Source of the DNA: CAWCAW01 sp963793645
Lineage (GTDB): Bacteria > Actinomycetota > Acidimicrobiia > Acidimicrobiales > UBA8190
Direction of reading: 5' to 3'
Length of the DNA: 64,000 nucleotides
Assembly (NCBI GenBank): GCA_963793645.1
Contig: CAWCAW010000005.1
Coordinates: 62,001 to 126,000, forward strand
Each line of letters opens with the position of its first letter. The stretch's first letter is position 1. Positions 33,288-42,426 of this stretch are shown here, one piece after another. The notes beneath the pieces were generated by a model, which searched no databases, was not told the DNA's origin, and was given only the letters and a program-made list of their open reading frames with translations. Position numbers and translations under genes: made by a program.

Positions 33288-34108
33288 GGGCTGATCTGGT
33301 GGTCGCGCAAGATGGACTCGAGCTGCGCCTTGTCATGACGGGTCCCGGCGTCGAGGCGCTTGATCACCAAGACGCACGGCAGGAAGAACTCTCCGCCGGG
33401 GAACTCACGTCGTCGCGACGCGCTGACCGCCACGCTCCACGGCGGTACGACCCCTCGACTGATCTCCTCACCGGTCTGGGCGTCGATGACGGGCACACCA
33501 GGGTTCAAGATGACGCCCTCGGCCAGCACCGCCCCCTCCCCCACCCGCGCCCCTTGGGTCACCATGGAGCGGCTTCCCACCATGGCGTCGTCCCCGATCA
33601 TCACCGGCGCCGCGTTGGGGGGTTCGAGCACCCCACCGATCCCCACTCCACCAGAGAGGTGGACCCGAGCACCGATCTGCGCGCACGACCCCACCGTGGC
33701 CCACGTGTCGACCATCGAATCGGCTCCGACGCGCGCTCCGATGTTGACGTAACTCGGCATGAGGATGACACCGCGGTCGAGGAACGAACCCCACCGGGCC
33801 GACGCTCCCGGTACCACCCGAACGCCGGCGGCCGCGTAGTCGGATTTGAGCGGGAGCTTGTCAGCGAACTCGAAGGGACCCAGTTCAGTGGTCGACATGG
33901 CCCGCAGGCGAAACAGCAGCAAGATGGCCGTCTTCAGCCAACTGTGCACAATGACGTTGCCGTCGTCGTCGATCTCGGCCACACGGGCCTGGCCGGAGTC
34001 CAGCCGCGAAATGGCCTCGTTCACGATGACGGCGGCATCGCCGTCGGCGGGACCGAGCTCATTGGCTCGAGACCACAATTCCTCGATCTGGGACCTCAGG
34101 TCAGCCAT
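33284..34108 (-). CDS. dapD: Tetrahydrodipicolinate N-succinyltransferase
   Basis: DapD succinylates tetrahydrodipicolinate with succinyl-CoA. This 274-residue protein has the left-handed beta-helix of hexapeptide repeats, with the stretches SMVDTWATVGSCAQIGARVH and LSGGVGIGGVLEPPNAAPV. These are almost the same as in the E. coli-type enzyme and unlike the longer mycobacterial Rv1201c type. The start MADLRSQIEELWSRANE also fits the E. coli type. It is separated from dapC by 9 bases and overlaps dapE. Confidence 0.93.
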   Translation of the reverse strand: MADLRSQIEELWSRANELGPADGDAAVIVNEAISRLDSGQARVAEIDDDGNVIVHSWLKTAILLLFRLRAMSTTELGPFEFADKLPLKSDYAAAGVRVVPGASARWGSFLDRGVILMPSYVNIGARVGADSMVDTWATVGSCAQIGARVHLSGGVGIGGVLEPPNAAPVMIGDDAMVGSRSMVTQGARVGEGAVLAEGVILNPGVPVIDAQTGEEISRGVVPPWSVAVSASRRREFPGGEFFLPCVLVIKRLDAGTRHDKAQLESILRDHQISP

Positions 34109-34117
34109 CGACCGAGG

Positions 34118-35326
34118 TTATCCGTCGTCGCCGCCCACCCCCGGCACGGCACCTTTCAGGCGCAGGTGCCCATGCGACGAGTCGGACAACCGCTGCGCGA
34201 TGAGCTCGATGCGATCGTCGGGCTGCACAACGGCTACCCGCACGAAGCCGGCCCCGGCCTCACCGTAGAACTCGCCGGGGCTCACCAGCGCGCCGGCCGC
34301 CTCGGCCAGAGCCTCGGCCAACACCCAGGCGGCCCGGCCGGCGTCGCCGTCAGCCTCCGACAGGGCCCATGCGGGGACCGGCACCCAGAGATAGAAGCTG
34401 CCGGCAGGCATGACGGCGTCGAGACCCACACCCCGGAAGATCTCGATGAGCCGCAAGAGCCGGCGCTCGTAGCGGTCGCGCTGGGTATCGACATGGGTGT
34501 CGTCATCCCACGCCACCACCGCCGCCGCCTGCACCGGGCCGGGAACCATGAACCCGGCGTGCTTGCGCACCTCACTGAGGTACTCGACGAGCTCGGGATC
34601 GCCGGCGTAACAGCCCACGCGCACACCGGCCAGGTTGGAACGCTTGGACAGGGAATGGACGCTCACCACCCCCTGGAGGCCCTCAGCCACGATGGAGTGC
34701 GGGGGGCCGTCCCAGGTGAATTCGATATAACACTCGTCGGAGAACACCGGTACGGCGTGGCGACGCCCCCACCGAGCCGCCGCGGCCAGATCGCTGAGCC
34801 CACCGCCGGGGTTGGCGGGACTGTTCACCCAGGCGCACAGCGCACGCTCGGCATCCCTTTCATCGACGGTGCCGAGGTCGATGCCTCCGGACGCGTCGGG
34901 CTCCACGGCAACGACGCGGCATCCGGCCAGCACGGCCCCCATGGCATAGGTCGGGTATGCCACCGCCGGCACGATCACGGTGTCGCGGGCGGGCGTGCGC
35001 AGACGTAAGAACCAAGCGGAGGTGGCCACGAATTCCTTGGTGCCCACGCAGGCGGCGATGTGGTCGGGGTCGACGCCGACCCCAAGGCGCCGCGCCATCC
35101 AGGCTGAGGCGGCGGCCCGCATCGAGGCACTGCCGATCGACGCCGGATAGCCGCGCTCGGTTCCCGACGAGGACAACCGGTCCACCACCGCGGCGGGCGG
35201 GGCGTCACAGGGGGTCCCCACCGACAAATCGACCATGCCACCGCGCTGGCGCGCCGCTACGTCGGCCAGCCGAGTCAGACGATCATAGGGATAGGGCGGT
35301 GGCGAAAAGCCCGGCGGCGGCATCAC
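34118..35326 (-). CDS. dapC: N-succinyl-diaminopimelate aminotransferase
   Basis: This fold type I PLP aminotransferase converts N-succinyl-2-amino-6-ketopimelate to N-succinyl-LL-DAP using glutamate. Motifs are WVNSPANPGGGLSDLAAAA, FSDECYIEFTWDG and the PLP lysine in HSLSKRSNLAGVRVG. Its position immediately before dapD and dapE supports the DapC assignment within the class I aminotransferase family, where sequence alone is often ambiguous. The GTG at 35326 or the adjacent ATG at 35323 starts the gene, overlapping hflX by up to 4 bases. The length is 402 residues. Confidence 0.85.
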   Translation of the reverse strand: MMPPPGFSPPPYPYDRLTRLADVAARQRGGMVDLSVGTPCDAPPAAVVDRLSSSGTERGYPASIGSASMRAAASAWMARRLGVGVDPDHIAACVGTKEFVATSAWFLRLRTPARDTVIVPAVAYPTYAMGAVLAGCRVVAVEPDASGGIDLGTVDERDAERALCAWVNSPANPGGGLSDLAAAARWGRRHAVPVFSDECYIEFTWDGPPHSIVAEGLQGVVSVHSLSKRSNLAGVRVGCYAGDPELVEYLSEVRKHAGFMVPGPVQAAAVVAWDDDTHVDTQRDRYERRLLRLIEIFRGVGLDAVMPAGSFYLWVPVPAWALSEADGDAGRAAWVLAEALAEAAGALVSPGEFYGEAGAGFVRVAVVQPDDRIELIAQRLSDSSHGHLRLKGAVPGVGGDDG

Positions 35327-36582
35327 GACGCCATGAACTGTCGGAACCGGGCCCGGCCGGCGTCGTCGAGCACGACGTGGACCACGGTGGCTCCTTCGCC
35401 GTGGGTCTCGTCGACCACCTCACCTTCGCGGTGCACCGCAGCGAGGACGTCGCCGCGTTCGAAGGGCACGAGCAGCTCCACCACCCGATCGGCGCTGCGC
35501 AGGCGGTCGCCCATGGTTCGGAGCAATTCGTCGATCCCTTCACCGGTGCGTGCCGAGACAACCACGGCGCCGCTGTGGTCGGCGGCCACGCGCCGCGCCC
35601 GGGCCGCTCGATCGGCTTTGTTGACCACCATGAGCTCGGGGACGCCGTCGGCCTCGATGTCGGCCAGCACGTCGCGCACGGCCTCGATCTGGGCCTCGGG
35701 GTCGGTGGCCGAACCGTCCACCACGTGCAGCAGAAGATCGGCTTCCCGCACCTCTTCCAACGTGGAGCGAAACGCCTCGACCAGCTGATGGGGCAGCTTG
35801 CGCACGAAGCCGACGGTGTCGGTGACAAGGACGGTCTCCCCGCCGGGCAGCGCCAGACGTCGGGTACGAGGGTCGAGCGTCGAGAACAGCCGGTTCTCGA
35901 CCACCACCCCGGCATCGGTGAGTCGGTTCAACAACGTCGACTTGCCGGCGTTGGTGTAGCCCACCAACGACACCGTTCGTTGCCGAGAACGCTGTCGGGA
36001 GCGACGCTGTGTCCGACGCGTCGTCGCCACCTGCTTGAGGTCCACCTCGAGACGGGCCATGCGGCGAAGCAGCCGGCGGCGGTCTTCTTCGAGCTGCGTC
36101 TCGCCCGGCCCCCGGGTGCCGATCCCACCGGCCTGCTGGGACAACGAACGTCCCTTGCCCCGCAGCCGCGGCAGCCGGTAGCGCAGCAGGGCCAGTTCCA
36201 CCTGCGCCTTGCCCTCTTGGCTGCGAGCGTTCTGAGCGAAAATGTCGAGAATCACGGCGGTACGGTCGATGGCCGTGCGGCCCAGGATCTTCTCCAAGTT
36301 GCGTTGTTGCCCCGGCGACAACTCGTCGTCGAAGACGACGGTGTCCGCGTCGACGGACTCCGACAGCTCATGGAGTTCGGTGGCCTTGCCCTTCCCGACA
36401 AATGTGGCCGGGTCGGGTTGGTCACGGCGCTGCACCACCCGTGCCACCACATCGGCGCCGGCGGTATCGACCAGCAGGGCCAGCTCGTCGAGATCCGTCT
36501 CGGTGGTCTCCACCGAGGTCCACGGGAACACGACGCCCACGAGCACGATGCGCTCGCGAAAGGTGCGCTCGATGAGCGTCAC
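35323..36582 (-). CDS. hflX: Ribosome-associated GTPase HflX
   Basis: HflX splits stalled ribosomes and is a GTPase. The N-terminal domain contains DPATFVGKGKATEL and the glycine-rich SQQAGGIGTRGPGETQLE, followed by a coiled-coil arm. The G domain has LVGYTNAGKSTLLNRLT (G1), VTDTVGFVRKLP (G3) and MVVNKADR (G4). The GTG at 36582 (MTLIERTFRER), overlapping the dapF stop codon, gives 419 residues. The open frame extends upstream within dapF without similarity. hflX beside miaA is common in bacteria. Confidence 0.93.
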   Translation of the reverse strand: MTLIERTFRERIVLVGVVFPWTSVETTETDLDELALLVDTAGADVVARVVQRRDQPDPATFVGKGKATELHELSESVDADTVVFDDELSPGQQRNLEKILGRTAIDRTAVILDIFAQNARSQEGKAQVELALLRYRLPRLRGKGRSLSQQAGGIGTRGPGETQLEEDRRRLLRRMARLEVDLKQVATTRRTQRRSRQRSRQRTVSLVGYTNAGKSTLLNRLTDAGVVVENRLFSTLDPRTRRLALPGGETVLVTDTVGFVRKLPHQLVEAFRSTLEEVREADLLLHVVDGSATDPEAQIEAVRDVLADIEADGVPELMVVNKADRAARARRVAADHSGAVVVSARTGEGIDELLRTMGDRLRSADRVVELLVPFERGDVLAAVHREGEVVDETHGEGATVVHVVLDDAGRARFRQFMAS

Positions 36583-37460
36583 TGCGTGATCGCCACCTCG
36601 TTGAGATGAAAAGGAAACGGGGGCGCCGAGGCGCGCACCATCGAGGCCAGCGTGTCTTCGTCGACAGCGACCCGGCCCACCAGCCGCGTCGGCCCCGCCA
36701 ACACCACACCGTGGGGCGTCAGCTCGACCTCGAGTGTGCCGCCCGGATTGTGCACGCGCAGCGTCGTGCCCACCAGTCCCCAATCGTGCAGGACGGCCGC
36801 CGCCGCGCAGGTGCCGGTTCCACACGCGAGCGTCTCTCCGACGCCGCGCTCCCACACCCGCAGGTGCAGCTCGTCTTCGGGTCCGCTCCACACGAACTCG
36901 ACGTTCGTGCCTGCTACGGCCGACTCGTCGAGTCGACGGCCCTCGCCACAGACCTCGTCGTCTCGAGGCGGCGCGCCGAACAACACGACATGGGGGTTGC
37001 CCATGTCCACGGCCCGCCCTCGTCGTCCCCCCGGCGTGGCCTCGATGGCGAGCTCCGCGCCCAGGCGGGCTTCGCCCATGTCGACACGGGCGAACCCGGT
37101 GCCCGGGTCATCTCCGGCGCGGTAGTCGACCTGGCGCCGGCCCCCGCCGGTGGCCACCGACACCAGCCCTACGTCGGCCAGACCCGCCTCGACGGCCGCC
37201 TGGACCACGCAGCGGATGCCGTTGCCGCTCATCTCCGCCGATGTGCCATCGGCGTTGCGCAACACCATGGCCACATCGGTTCCGGCCGTGCCCCGGGTGA
37301 CATGCATGATCCCGTCGGCCCCCACCCCTCGGTGCCGATCACACAGCAGGCGCGCCTCGTCATCAGAGAGGTGCCGACGTCCGTCGGGGTCGACCAGGAC
37401 CAAGAAGTCGTTGCCCGCCGCCTCGTGCTTGGTCAACAGCAGTGTGCCTCGGGGCGCCAC
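36579..37460 (-). CDS. dapF: Diaminopimelate epimerase
   Basis: DapF interconverts LL- and meso-diaminopimelate with two active-site cysteines and no cofactor. They are visible in AEMSGNGIRCVVQAA and in GETLACGTGTCAAAAV. The N-terminus has TKHEAAGNDFLVLVDPDG and HRGVGADGIMHV. VDMGNPHVVLFG is a further family motif. At 293 residues the length is normal. It is five bases downstream of miaA and overlaps hflX. Confidence 0.96.
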   Translation of the reverse strand: MAPRGTLLLTKHEAAGNDFLVLVDPDGRRHLSDDEARLLCDRHRGVGADGIMHVTRGTAGTDVAMVLRNADGTSAEMSGNGIRCVVQAAVEAGLADVGLVSVATGGGRRQVDYRAGDDPGTGFARVDMGEARLGAELAIEATPGGRRGRAVDMGNPHVVLFGAPPRDDEVCGEGRRLDESAVAGTNVEFVWSGPEDELHLRVWERGVGETLACGTGTCAAAAVLHDWGLVGTTLRVHNPGGTLEVELTPHGVVLAGPTRLVGRVAVDEDTLASMVRASAPPFPFHLNEVAITQ

Positions 37461-37465
37461 GAACG

Positions 37466-38443
37466 TCAGTCTCCCACCTGCGCCGATGCCTGCGGACGTT
37501 GCGGTCGGGACCCCGCCTCACCCACGGGCGCCTGGTCCCACACCGAAAGGAGTTGCTCGAGGAGATCTCCCCCGCGATCGAGCCAGAGGATGCGGGGATC
37601 GCGGCGGAACCACGCCCACTGGCGCCGGGCGAAGGACTTGGTGCGACGGGTGGCCTCGATCACGGCATCCTCGAGCGCCACGCCGTCTTCGAGGTGGGCG
37701 AGCAGCTCGCGATAGCCGAGCGCCTGTCGAGCCGTGCGCGACAGACCACCGGCCACGGTGTGCAGCGCCCGCACCTCGTCGAGCAAGCCGGCGTCGAGCT
37801 GGTCGCGCAGGCGCCGTTCGATACGGGCGTCGTCGACCGAGGCGTCAAAGGGCACCCCGGCGAGCACGAACGGCGGGGGTGGGTACGTGCCCAGGCCCGG
37901 TCCGAAGGACGAGAACCGTCGTCCCGATCCGGTGGTGACCTCCAAGGCCCGGATGACTCGACGCCCGTTGGACGGCGTCATGCGGGCGGCTGCCACCGGG
38001 TCGAGCACACACAGGCGCGCGTGCAGACGGGACAACCCACCGGGCTCGGACGCCTCGGACGCCAGGGCGGCGGCCACTTCGGGATAGCGGCCCGGCAATT
38101 CCAAGTCGTCGACGACGGCACGCATGTACAACCCGGTCCCGCCTACCAGCAGGGCGCGACCACCGCGGGCATCGATGTCGGCCAGCACGGCGCGAGCCGA
38201 GTCCTGGAACCGGCGCACGGTGAACTCCTCGCTCGGCTCCACCAGGTCGATGAGGTGATGAGGCGTGAGCCGGCGCTGCGCGGCGGTCGCTTTGGCAGTG
38301 CCGATGTCCATGCCCCGGTACACGCACATGGAGTCGACCGAGACGATCTCGACCCCGGGACGCCGCGCCGCCAGCGCCATGGCCAAAGCCGACTTTCCCG
38401 ATGCCGTGGGTCCGACCAGGACCACGGGACGAGCAGATGGCAC
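37466..38443 (-). CDS. miaA: tRNA dimethylallyltransferase
   Basis: MiaA adds a dimethylallyl group to A37 of tRNAs reading codons that start with U. The P-loop is VLVGPTASGKSALAMALA, the next motif is IVSVDSMCVYRGMDIGTAKA, and PHHLIDLVEPSEEFTV follows. The length is 325 residues. Its partner miaB, which acts on the same base afterwards, is 3 bases upstream in the same operon, so the i6A37-to-ms2i6A37 pathway is encoded together. Confidence 0.95.
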   Translation of the reverse strand: MPSARPVVLVGPTASGKSALAMALAARRPGVEIVSVDSMCVYRGMDIGTAKATAAQRRLTPHHLIDLVEPSEEFTVRRFQDSARAVLADIDARGGRALLVGGTGLYMRAVVDDLELPGRYPEVAAALASEASEPGGLSRLHARLCVLDPVAAARMTPSNGRRVIRALEVTTGSGRRFSSFGPGLGTYPPPPFVLAGVPFDASVDDARIERRLRDQLDAGLLDEVRALHTVAGGLSRTARQALGYRELLAHLEDGVALEDAVIEATRRTKSFARRQWAWFRRDPRILWLDRGGDLLEQLLSVWDQAPVGEAGSRPQRPQASAQVGD

Positions 38444-38446
38444 GCT

Positions 38447-39910
38447 TCAGCCCGACGACACGGCCAAGGGAATGCGGATGCGGTGACGGGGCGCCGCGGT
38501 CACCTCGACGAGCTCACCGCGCAGGTGGTGCGGAGCGGCCTCGGTGACGCGCACCGTTGCGTACGAACCGGGCGCGGGACCGCCGGCGTCCGGTGCGAAG
38601 TGGACGAGCTTGTTCTGGCCGGTGCGTCCCGACCACACCAGGCGATCGCGTTTGCTGGCCCCCTCGACGAGTACCTCCTCGACGCCGCCGACGCGGGCCT
38701 CGTGGCGCAGCAGCGCGGAACGCTGCACCACGGCATCGAGCCGAGCGAAGCGCTCGGCGATCACCTCGGGCGCCACGAACTCCTCTGTCATGGTGGCGGC
38801 CCTGGTGCCCGGGCGAGGAGAGAACACGAACGTGTACGCACTGTCATAGGCGGCCTCGGCCACCACCTCGAGCGTGCGGTCGAAGTCATCGTCGGTCTCA
38901 CCGGGAAACCCCACGATGACATCGGTGGTGACGGCCAGGTCGTCGACGGCGGCCCGGGCGGCGGCCAGTCGGTTCAGGTAGCGCTGGGCCGTGTAGCCCC
39001 GGCGCATGGCGGCCAAGACGCGGTCGCTGCCCGATTGCATGGGCAGATGCAAATGGCGGCACACCGCCGGCGTCTCGGCCATGGCCGCGATGACCTCGGG
39101 CCGGAGGTCCTTCGGATGCGGGCTCGTGAAGCGGACACGGCGGATGCCGGGCGTCTCTCCCACCGCCCGCAACAGCGCGCCGAACAATGGGCGGCGGCCG
39201 GTGACGTCACGCCCGTAGGAGTTCACGTTCTGGCCGAGCAGCGTCACCTCGGTGACCCCCTGCGCCGCCAGGGCCTGCACCTCGGACAGCAGATCATCGA
39301 ACGGCTTGCTTACCTCGGGGCCGCGCACCGCCGGCACGATGCAAAACGCGCACGAGTTGTCACAACCCATCTGGATCGTCACCCACGCCGCGAACGGCAC
39401 GTCTCGCAGAGCGCTGAGCGGATCCACGGGGGCACTGGCTCCCGGAGAGCCTGCCGCGGCGGGGCCGGGGAGAATCTCCACCACGGGCCCGTCGTCGAGG
39501 GCCGTGCGCAGTAGCTGCGGTGCCCGGGCCAGGTTGTGCGTCCCGAAGACCACATCGACATGCCCGGCCCGCCGACGCACGACCTCGCCGTCTTTTTGGG
39601 CCAAGCACCCCCCCACCGCTATCTGCAACGTGGGCTTGCGATCCTTGAGCTCTTTGAGCCAGCCCAGATGGCCGTACAATTTGTTGTCGGCGTTCTCCCG
39701 GATGCAGCACGTGTTGAGGACGACCACATCAGCGTCCTCGACGTCGTCGGTGGGCTCGAGTCCGTCCGCCACCAGCAGGCCGGCCAGGCGCTGCGAGTCG
39801 TGTTCGTTCATCTGGCAGCCGAACGTGCGAATAGAGAATTTTCGGGCTACCGGCGGCACCGACACAGTGTAGGAGAGGGGGCTTCCCGCCTCGTCCCGAG
39901 GTGCGGGCAT
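38447..39910 (-). CDS. miaB: tRNA-2-methylthio-N6-dimethylallyladenosine synthase
   Basis: This radical-SAM methylthiotransferase acts on i6A37 of tRNA. The N-terminal UPF0004 domain supplies three cysteines for the auxiliary cluster (RTFGCQMNEHDSQR, VLNTCCIREN, AVGGCLAQKDG). The radical-SAM cluster is GCDNSCAFCIVPAVRG (CxxxCxxC). A C-terminal TRAM domain follows (LVEGASKRDRLVWSGRTGQN). The ATG at 39910 overlaps the thrB stop codon, giving 487 residues. The frame is open upstream inside thrB without similarity. Confidence 0.95.
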   Translation of the reverse strand: MPAPRDEAGSPLSYTVSVPPVARKFSIRTFGCQMNEHDSQRLAGLLVADGLEPTDDVEDADVVVLNTCCIRENADNKLYGHLGWLKELKDRKPTLQIAVGGCLAQKDGEVVRRRAGHVDVVFGTHNLARAPQLLRTALDDGPVVEILPGPAAAGSPGASAPVDPLSALRDVPFAAWVTIQMGCDNSCAFCIVPAVRGPEVSKPFDDLLSEVQALAAQGVTEVTLLGQNVNSYGRDVTGRRPLFGALLRAVGETPGIRRVRFTSPHPKDLRPEVIAAMAETPAVCRHLHLPMQSGSDRVLAAMRRGYTAQRYLNRLAAARAAVDDLAVTTDVIVGFPGETDDDFDRTLEVVAEAAYDSAYTFVFSPRPGTRAATMTEEFVAPEVIAERFARLDAVVQRSALLRHEARVGGVEEVLVEGASKRDRLVWSGRTGQNKLVHFAPDAGGPAPGSYATVRVTEAAPHHLRGELVEVTAAPRHRIRIPLAVSSG

Positions 39911-40842
39911 CAACGCTCGGGGCGATCCTCCGCCATGAGGTCGAACGGTCCCCCTGGCGTCGCCCCCCGCACTCGCGACATCCACGGTCCGCTGCCGTTG
40001 TCGGTGACCAGTCCGTCGAGGTCGGGACGCAGCATCATGGCTTGGCCGGCCACCCCCACCTCGTCCATGGCCGAGGTCGCCGCCGAACAGACGCGCTCAC
40101 CGTCGGCCTCGTCGCAGATCCCGAGCACGGTGGGGCCCGCCCCCGACCAGCACGACGCCAACGCGCCTATGGCCATGAGGCGGCTGAGCAGCTGGGGGGC
40201 TTCGGGGAACAACGGGCTGCGGTAATCCTGATGGAGGCGGTCGTCGGTGGCCTCCCGGATGAGCAGGGCCCGATCGGCCATACCCGCCAACAACAGCGCC
40301 ATGCGGCCCAGGTTGAAGGTGGCATCGGCCCGGCTGACTTGATGCGGCAACGCCTGGCGGGCTTTGGCGGTGGGCAGGCCACGGTCGGGAACGAGTGCTA
40401 CGAACACAAGGCCCTGATCCAAGGGCATGCGCACGGCTCGCACCGAGCCGCGCACCAAGGTGGCGGCGATGAGGCCACCCACGACCGAGGCGGCGGCATT
40501 CTCGGGGTGACCGTCGACCCGAGCTGCCACCCCCATGGGGTCCTTGGAACCGGCCGCGGCTGCCGCGGCGACGGCCAGAGCCGCCGACGACCCGAGACCC
40601 CGGGCCACAGGGATGTCGGAGCGAACGGTAATGGCGAGGCGGTCGTGCCCGGCCACGTCGATGGCCACCCGCGCCGCCAGGTGCCCGGCGTCATCGGCCA
40701 GCTCGGCACCTTCTCCTTCGGCCCGGACCGTCAAGCGGCTGGCCGGCTCCACCTCGACTTCGACATAGAGGTCAAGAGCCAACGCCAGCACGTCAAAACC
40801 CGGGCCGAGGTTGGCAGCAGATGCTGGGGCCCGGGCACGCAC
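39910..40842 (-). CDS. thrB: Homoserine kinase
   Basis: This GHMP-family kinase phosphorylates L-homoserine for threonine synthesis. The N-terminus RARAPASAANLGPGFDVLA is typical, and the ATP loop is IPVARGLGSSAALAVAAAAA. The C-terminal region has ASCWSGAGPTVLGICD. The length of 310 residues is normal. Other threonine genes (hom, thrC) are not in the window. Its presence among dap genes links it to the aspartate pathway. Confidence 0.9.
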   Translation of the reverse strand: MRARAPASAANLGPGFDVLALALDLYVEVEVEPASRLTVRAEGEGAELADDAGHLAARVAIDVAGHDRLAITVRSDIPVARGLGSSAALAVAAAAAAGSKDPMGVAARVDGHPENAAASVVGGLIAATLVRGSVRAVRMPLDQGLVFVALVPDRGLPTAKARQALPHQVSRADATFNLGRMALLLAGMADRALLIREATDDRLHQDYRSPLFPEAPQLLSRLMAIGALASCWSGAGPTVLGICDEADGERVCSAATSAMDEVGVAGQAMMLRPDLDGLVTDNGSGPWMSRVRGATPGGPFDLMAEDRPER

Positions 40843-40896
40843 GGGCTCAGGGTAGTGCGGAGACCTGGTCCGATGTCGGAACCAGACCGGATGCCA

Positions 40897-42420
40897 TCAC
40901 CCGTGAGACAGTCGCCATCCCAGCGAGACGGCGGGAATCTTGGCGCTGAGTACGACGGGAATGGCCACGTGCTCCTGGTCCTCTTGCACGGCCAACCGGG
41001 CCACCGTGGTGCCGGCCCGAGCACCTTGGTGAACCGCCACTCGGCCCACCTTCACGCGCACCAGCTGTCCGGGCCACCCGATGATGCTCACGGCGCGCTC
41101 GGTGACGATGTTGAGCGACTTCGACCATGCCACCGTGACCGTGGCCACCTTGCGACGGGCCGCCACGACAGGAACCACGCGTAAGGCCGACGCGCTCGCA
41201 TTGATCAATGCCAGGTCGCTGTTGGAGGCGTCGAGCAGGGGGTCGTCGCCCGGCTGACCGGTGACCGAAGCCAAGACGAGCACGGACCGGCCGTCCACGA
41301 CACGATCGGCAGCCAGGACCAGACAGCCCATGGCGGCCTGAGTGAAACCCGACTTCACACCCACGATGCCTTGGGTGCCCATGCCCGGCACATAGCTGGT
41401 GACCATGCCGGCGAGGGGCTCGGTGACCTGAGTCTGGTCAACCACGGCGGCGAACGTCGCTATGGCCATGGCCTTCACCGACAATCGCAGTTGGTCCCCG
41501 GCGCTGCTCTCGGATTGCGGGTGCAGCCCGTTGGCGTCGGCGTAGTGCGTGTCGTGCATGCCGAGCGTGCTGGCCGTGGCGTTCATCTTCGCCACGAAGG
41601 CGGGCACGGATCCGGCATCCCACCGGGCCAGGATGTCGGCGAAGTTGTTGGCCGAGTGGACGAGCAGACCGTTGAGGAGCTGGCGCTGCGAGAGGACCTC
41701 GCCCGCTTGCACCGGCACCATGGTGGCCCCGGTATCGAGATCGGTGCCGGCTTCGGTCTGATCGTCGGCATCGACGGTCACGGTGGGGCCTTGGGCGTCG
41801 GGCGCCAACGGGTGGTCGCGCAGGATCACGTATGCCGTCATGATCTTGGTCAAGCTGGCAATGGGCACGGGCGTCTCGGGCCCCGACGCCACAAAGGTGC
41901 CGCTGGCCGGCACGGCGATGGCGGCCTCCCCGGTGGCCGGCCACGGCAAGCTCGGCACGGTGCCGGGCACGACCGTGGTCGATTGCAGGGCGACCCGATG
42001 GACCCCCAGGGTGGGCACCGGACGCGATAGCTGGATCCAGCTCACCACCGCCGCGCCCACCACGACGATGGCAACCACGGACAGCGCCAGCGCCCGCAAC
42101 GGCGATCGCCGGCGTCCGACGTGGCGCCGTCGGGTCGGCCTGGGCGCACTGTGGGGGCGATGCCGGGAACGCGCCAACGCCGACAAAGGAGCGAGGACAT
42201 CCTCGCTACCGGCTTCCGCTGTCCTCGGCGCGCCGGGGTCGTCGACATGGGACGGACGCGTCACGCGGGGAGCCGTTGCGGGTCTTGTCCTCGGGGTCAC
42301 GGTGGGCGACCGGTTCGAAGATCCATTCCCCAAGATCACGACATGGCCGGATCCCGAGGTTGATCGTGGTCGTGAAGCCGGGCGGGTCGGCTCGGGCGGT
42401 GGGCCGGAGGGACGGGCCAC
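40897..42420 (-). CDS. D-alanyl-D-alanine carboxypeptidase (DacA/PBP5-type, S11)
   Basis: This S11 enzyme trims the terminal D-Ala from peptidoglycan stems. The SxxK motif is PIASLTKIMTAYVI, SxN is LLVHSANNFADIL, and the third motif is GVKSGFTQAA (KSG in place of the usual KTG). One membrane helix (LALSVVAIVVVGAAVVSWI, about residues 108-128) anchors it with the catalytic domain outside. The roughly 100 residues before the helix are Pro/Arg/Ser-rich and unusual for the family. The GTG at 42420, 6 bases after ftsK, includes them, but internal starts are possible. Confidence 0.85.
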   Translation of the reverse strand: MARPSGPPPEPTRPASRPRSTSGSGHVVILGNGSSNRSPTVTPRTRPATAPRVTRPSHVDDPGAPRTAEAGSEDVLAPLSALARSRHRPHSAPRPTRRRHVGRRRSPLRALALSVVAIVVVGAAVVSWIQLSRPVPTLGVHRVALQSTTVVPGTVPSLPWPATGEAAIAVPASGTFVASGPETPVPIASLTKIMTAYVILRDHPLAPDAQGPTVTVDADDQTEAGTDLDTGATMVPVQAGEVLSQRQLLNGLLVHSANNFADILARWDAGSVPAFVAKMNATASTLGMHDTHYADANGLHPQSESSAGDQLRLSVKAMAIATFAAVVDQTQVTEPLAGMVTSYVPGMGTQGIVGVKSGFTQAAMGCLVLAADRVVDGRSVLVLASVTGQPGDDPLLDASNSDLALINASASALRVVPVVAARRKVATVTVAWSKSLNIVTERAVSIIGWPGQLVRVKVGRVAVHQGARAGTTVARLAVQEDQEHVAIPVVLSAKIPAVSLGWRLSHG

Positions 42421-42426
42421 CAGGGT

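Noticed and set aside
37442..39514. 690-codon plus-strand frame across dapF, miaA and miaB
   Set aside because: It is antisense to three clearly conserved genes and its translation has no recognisable domain.
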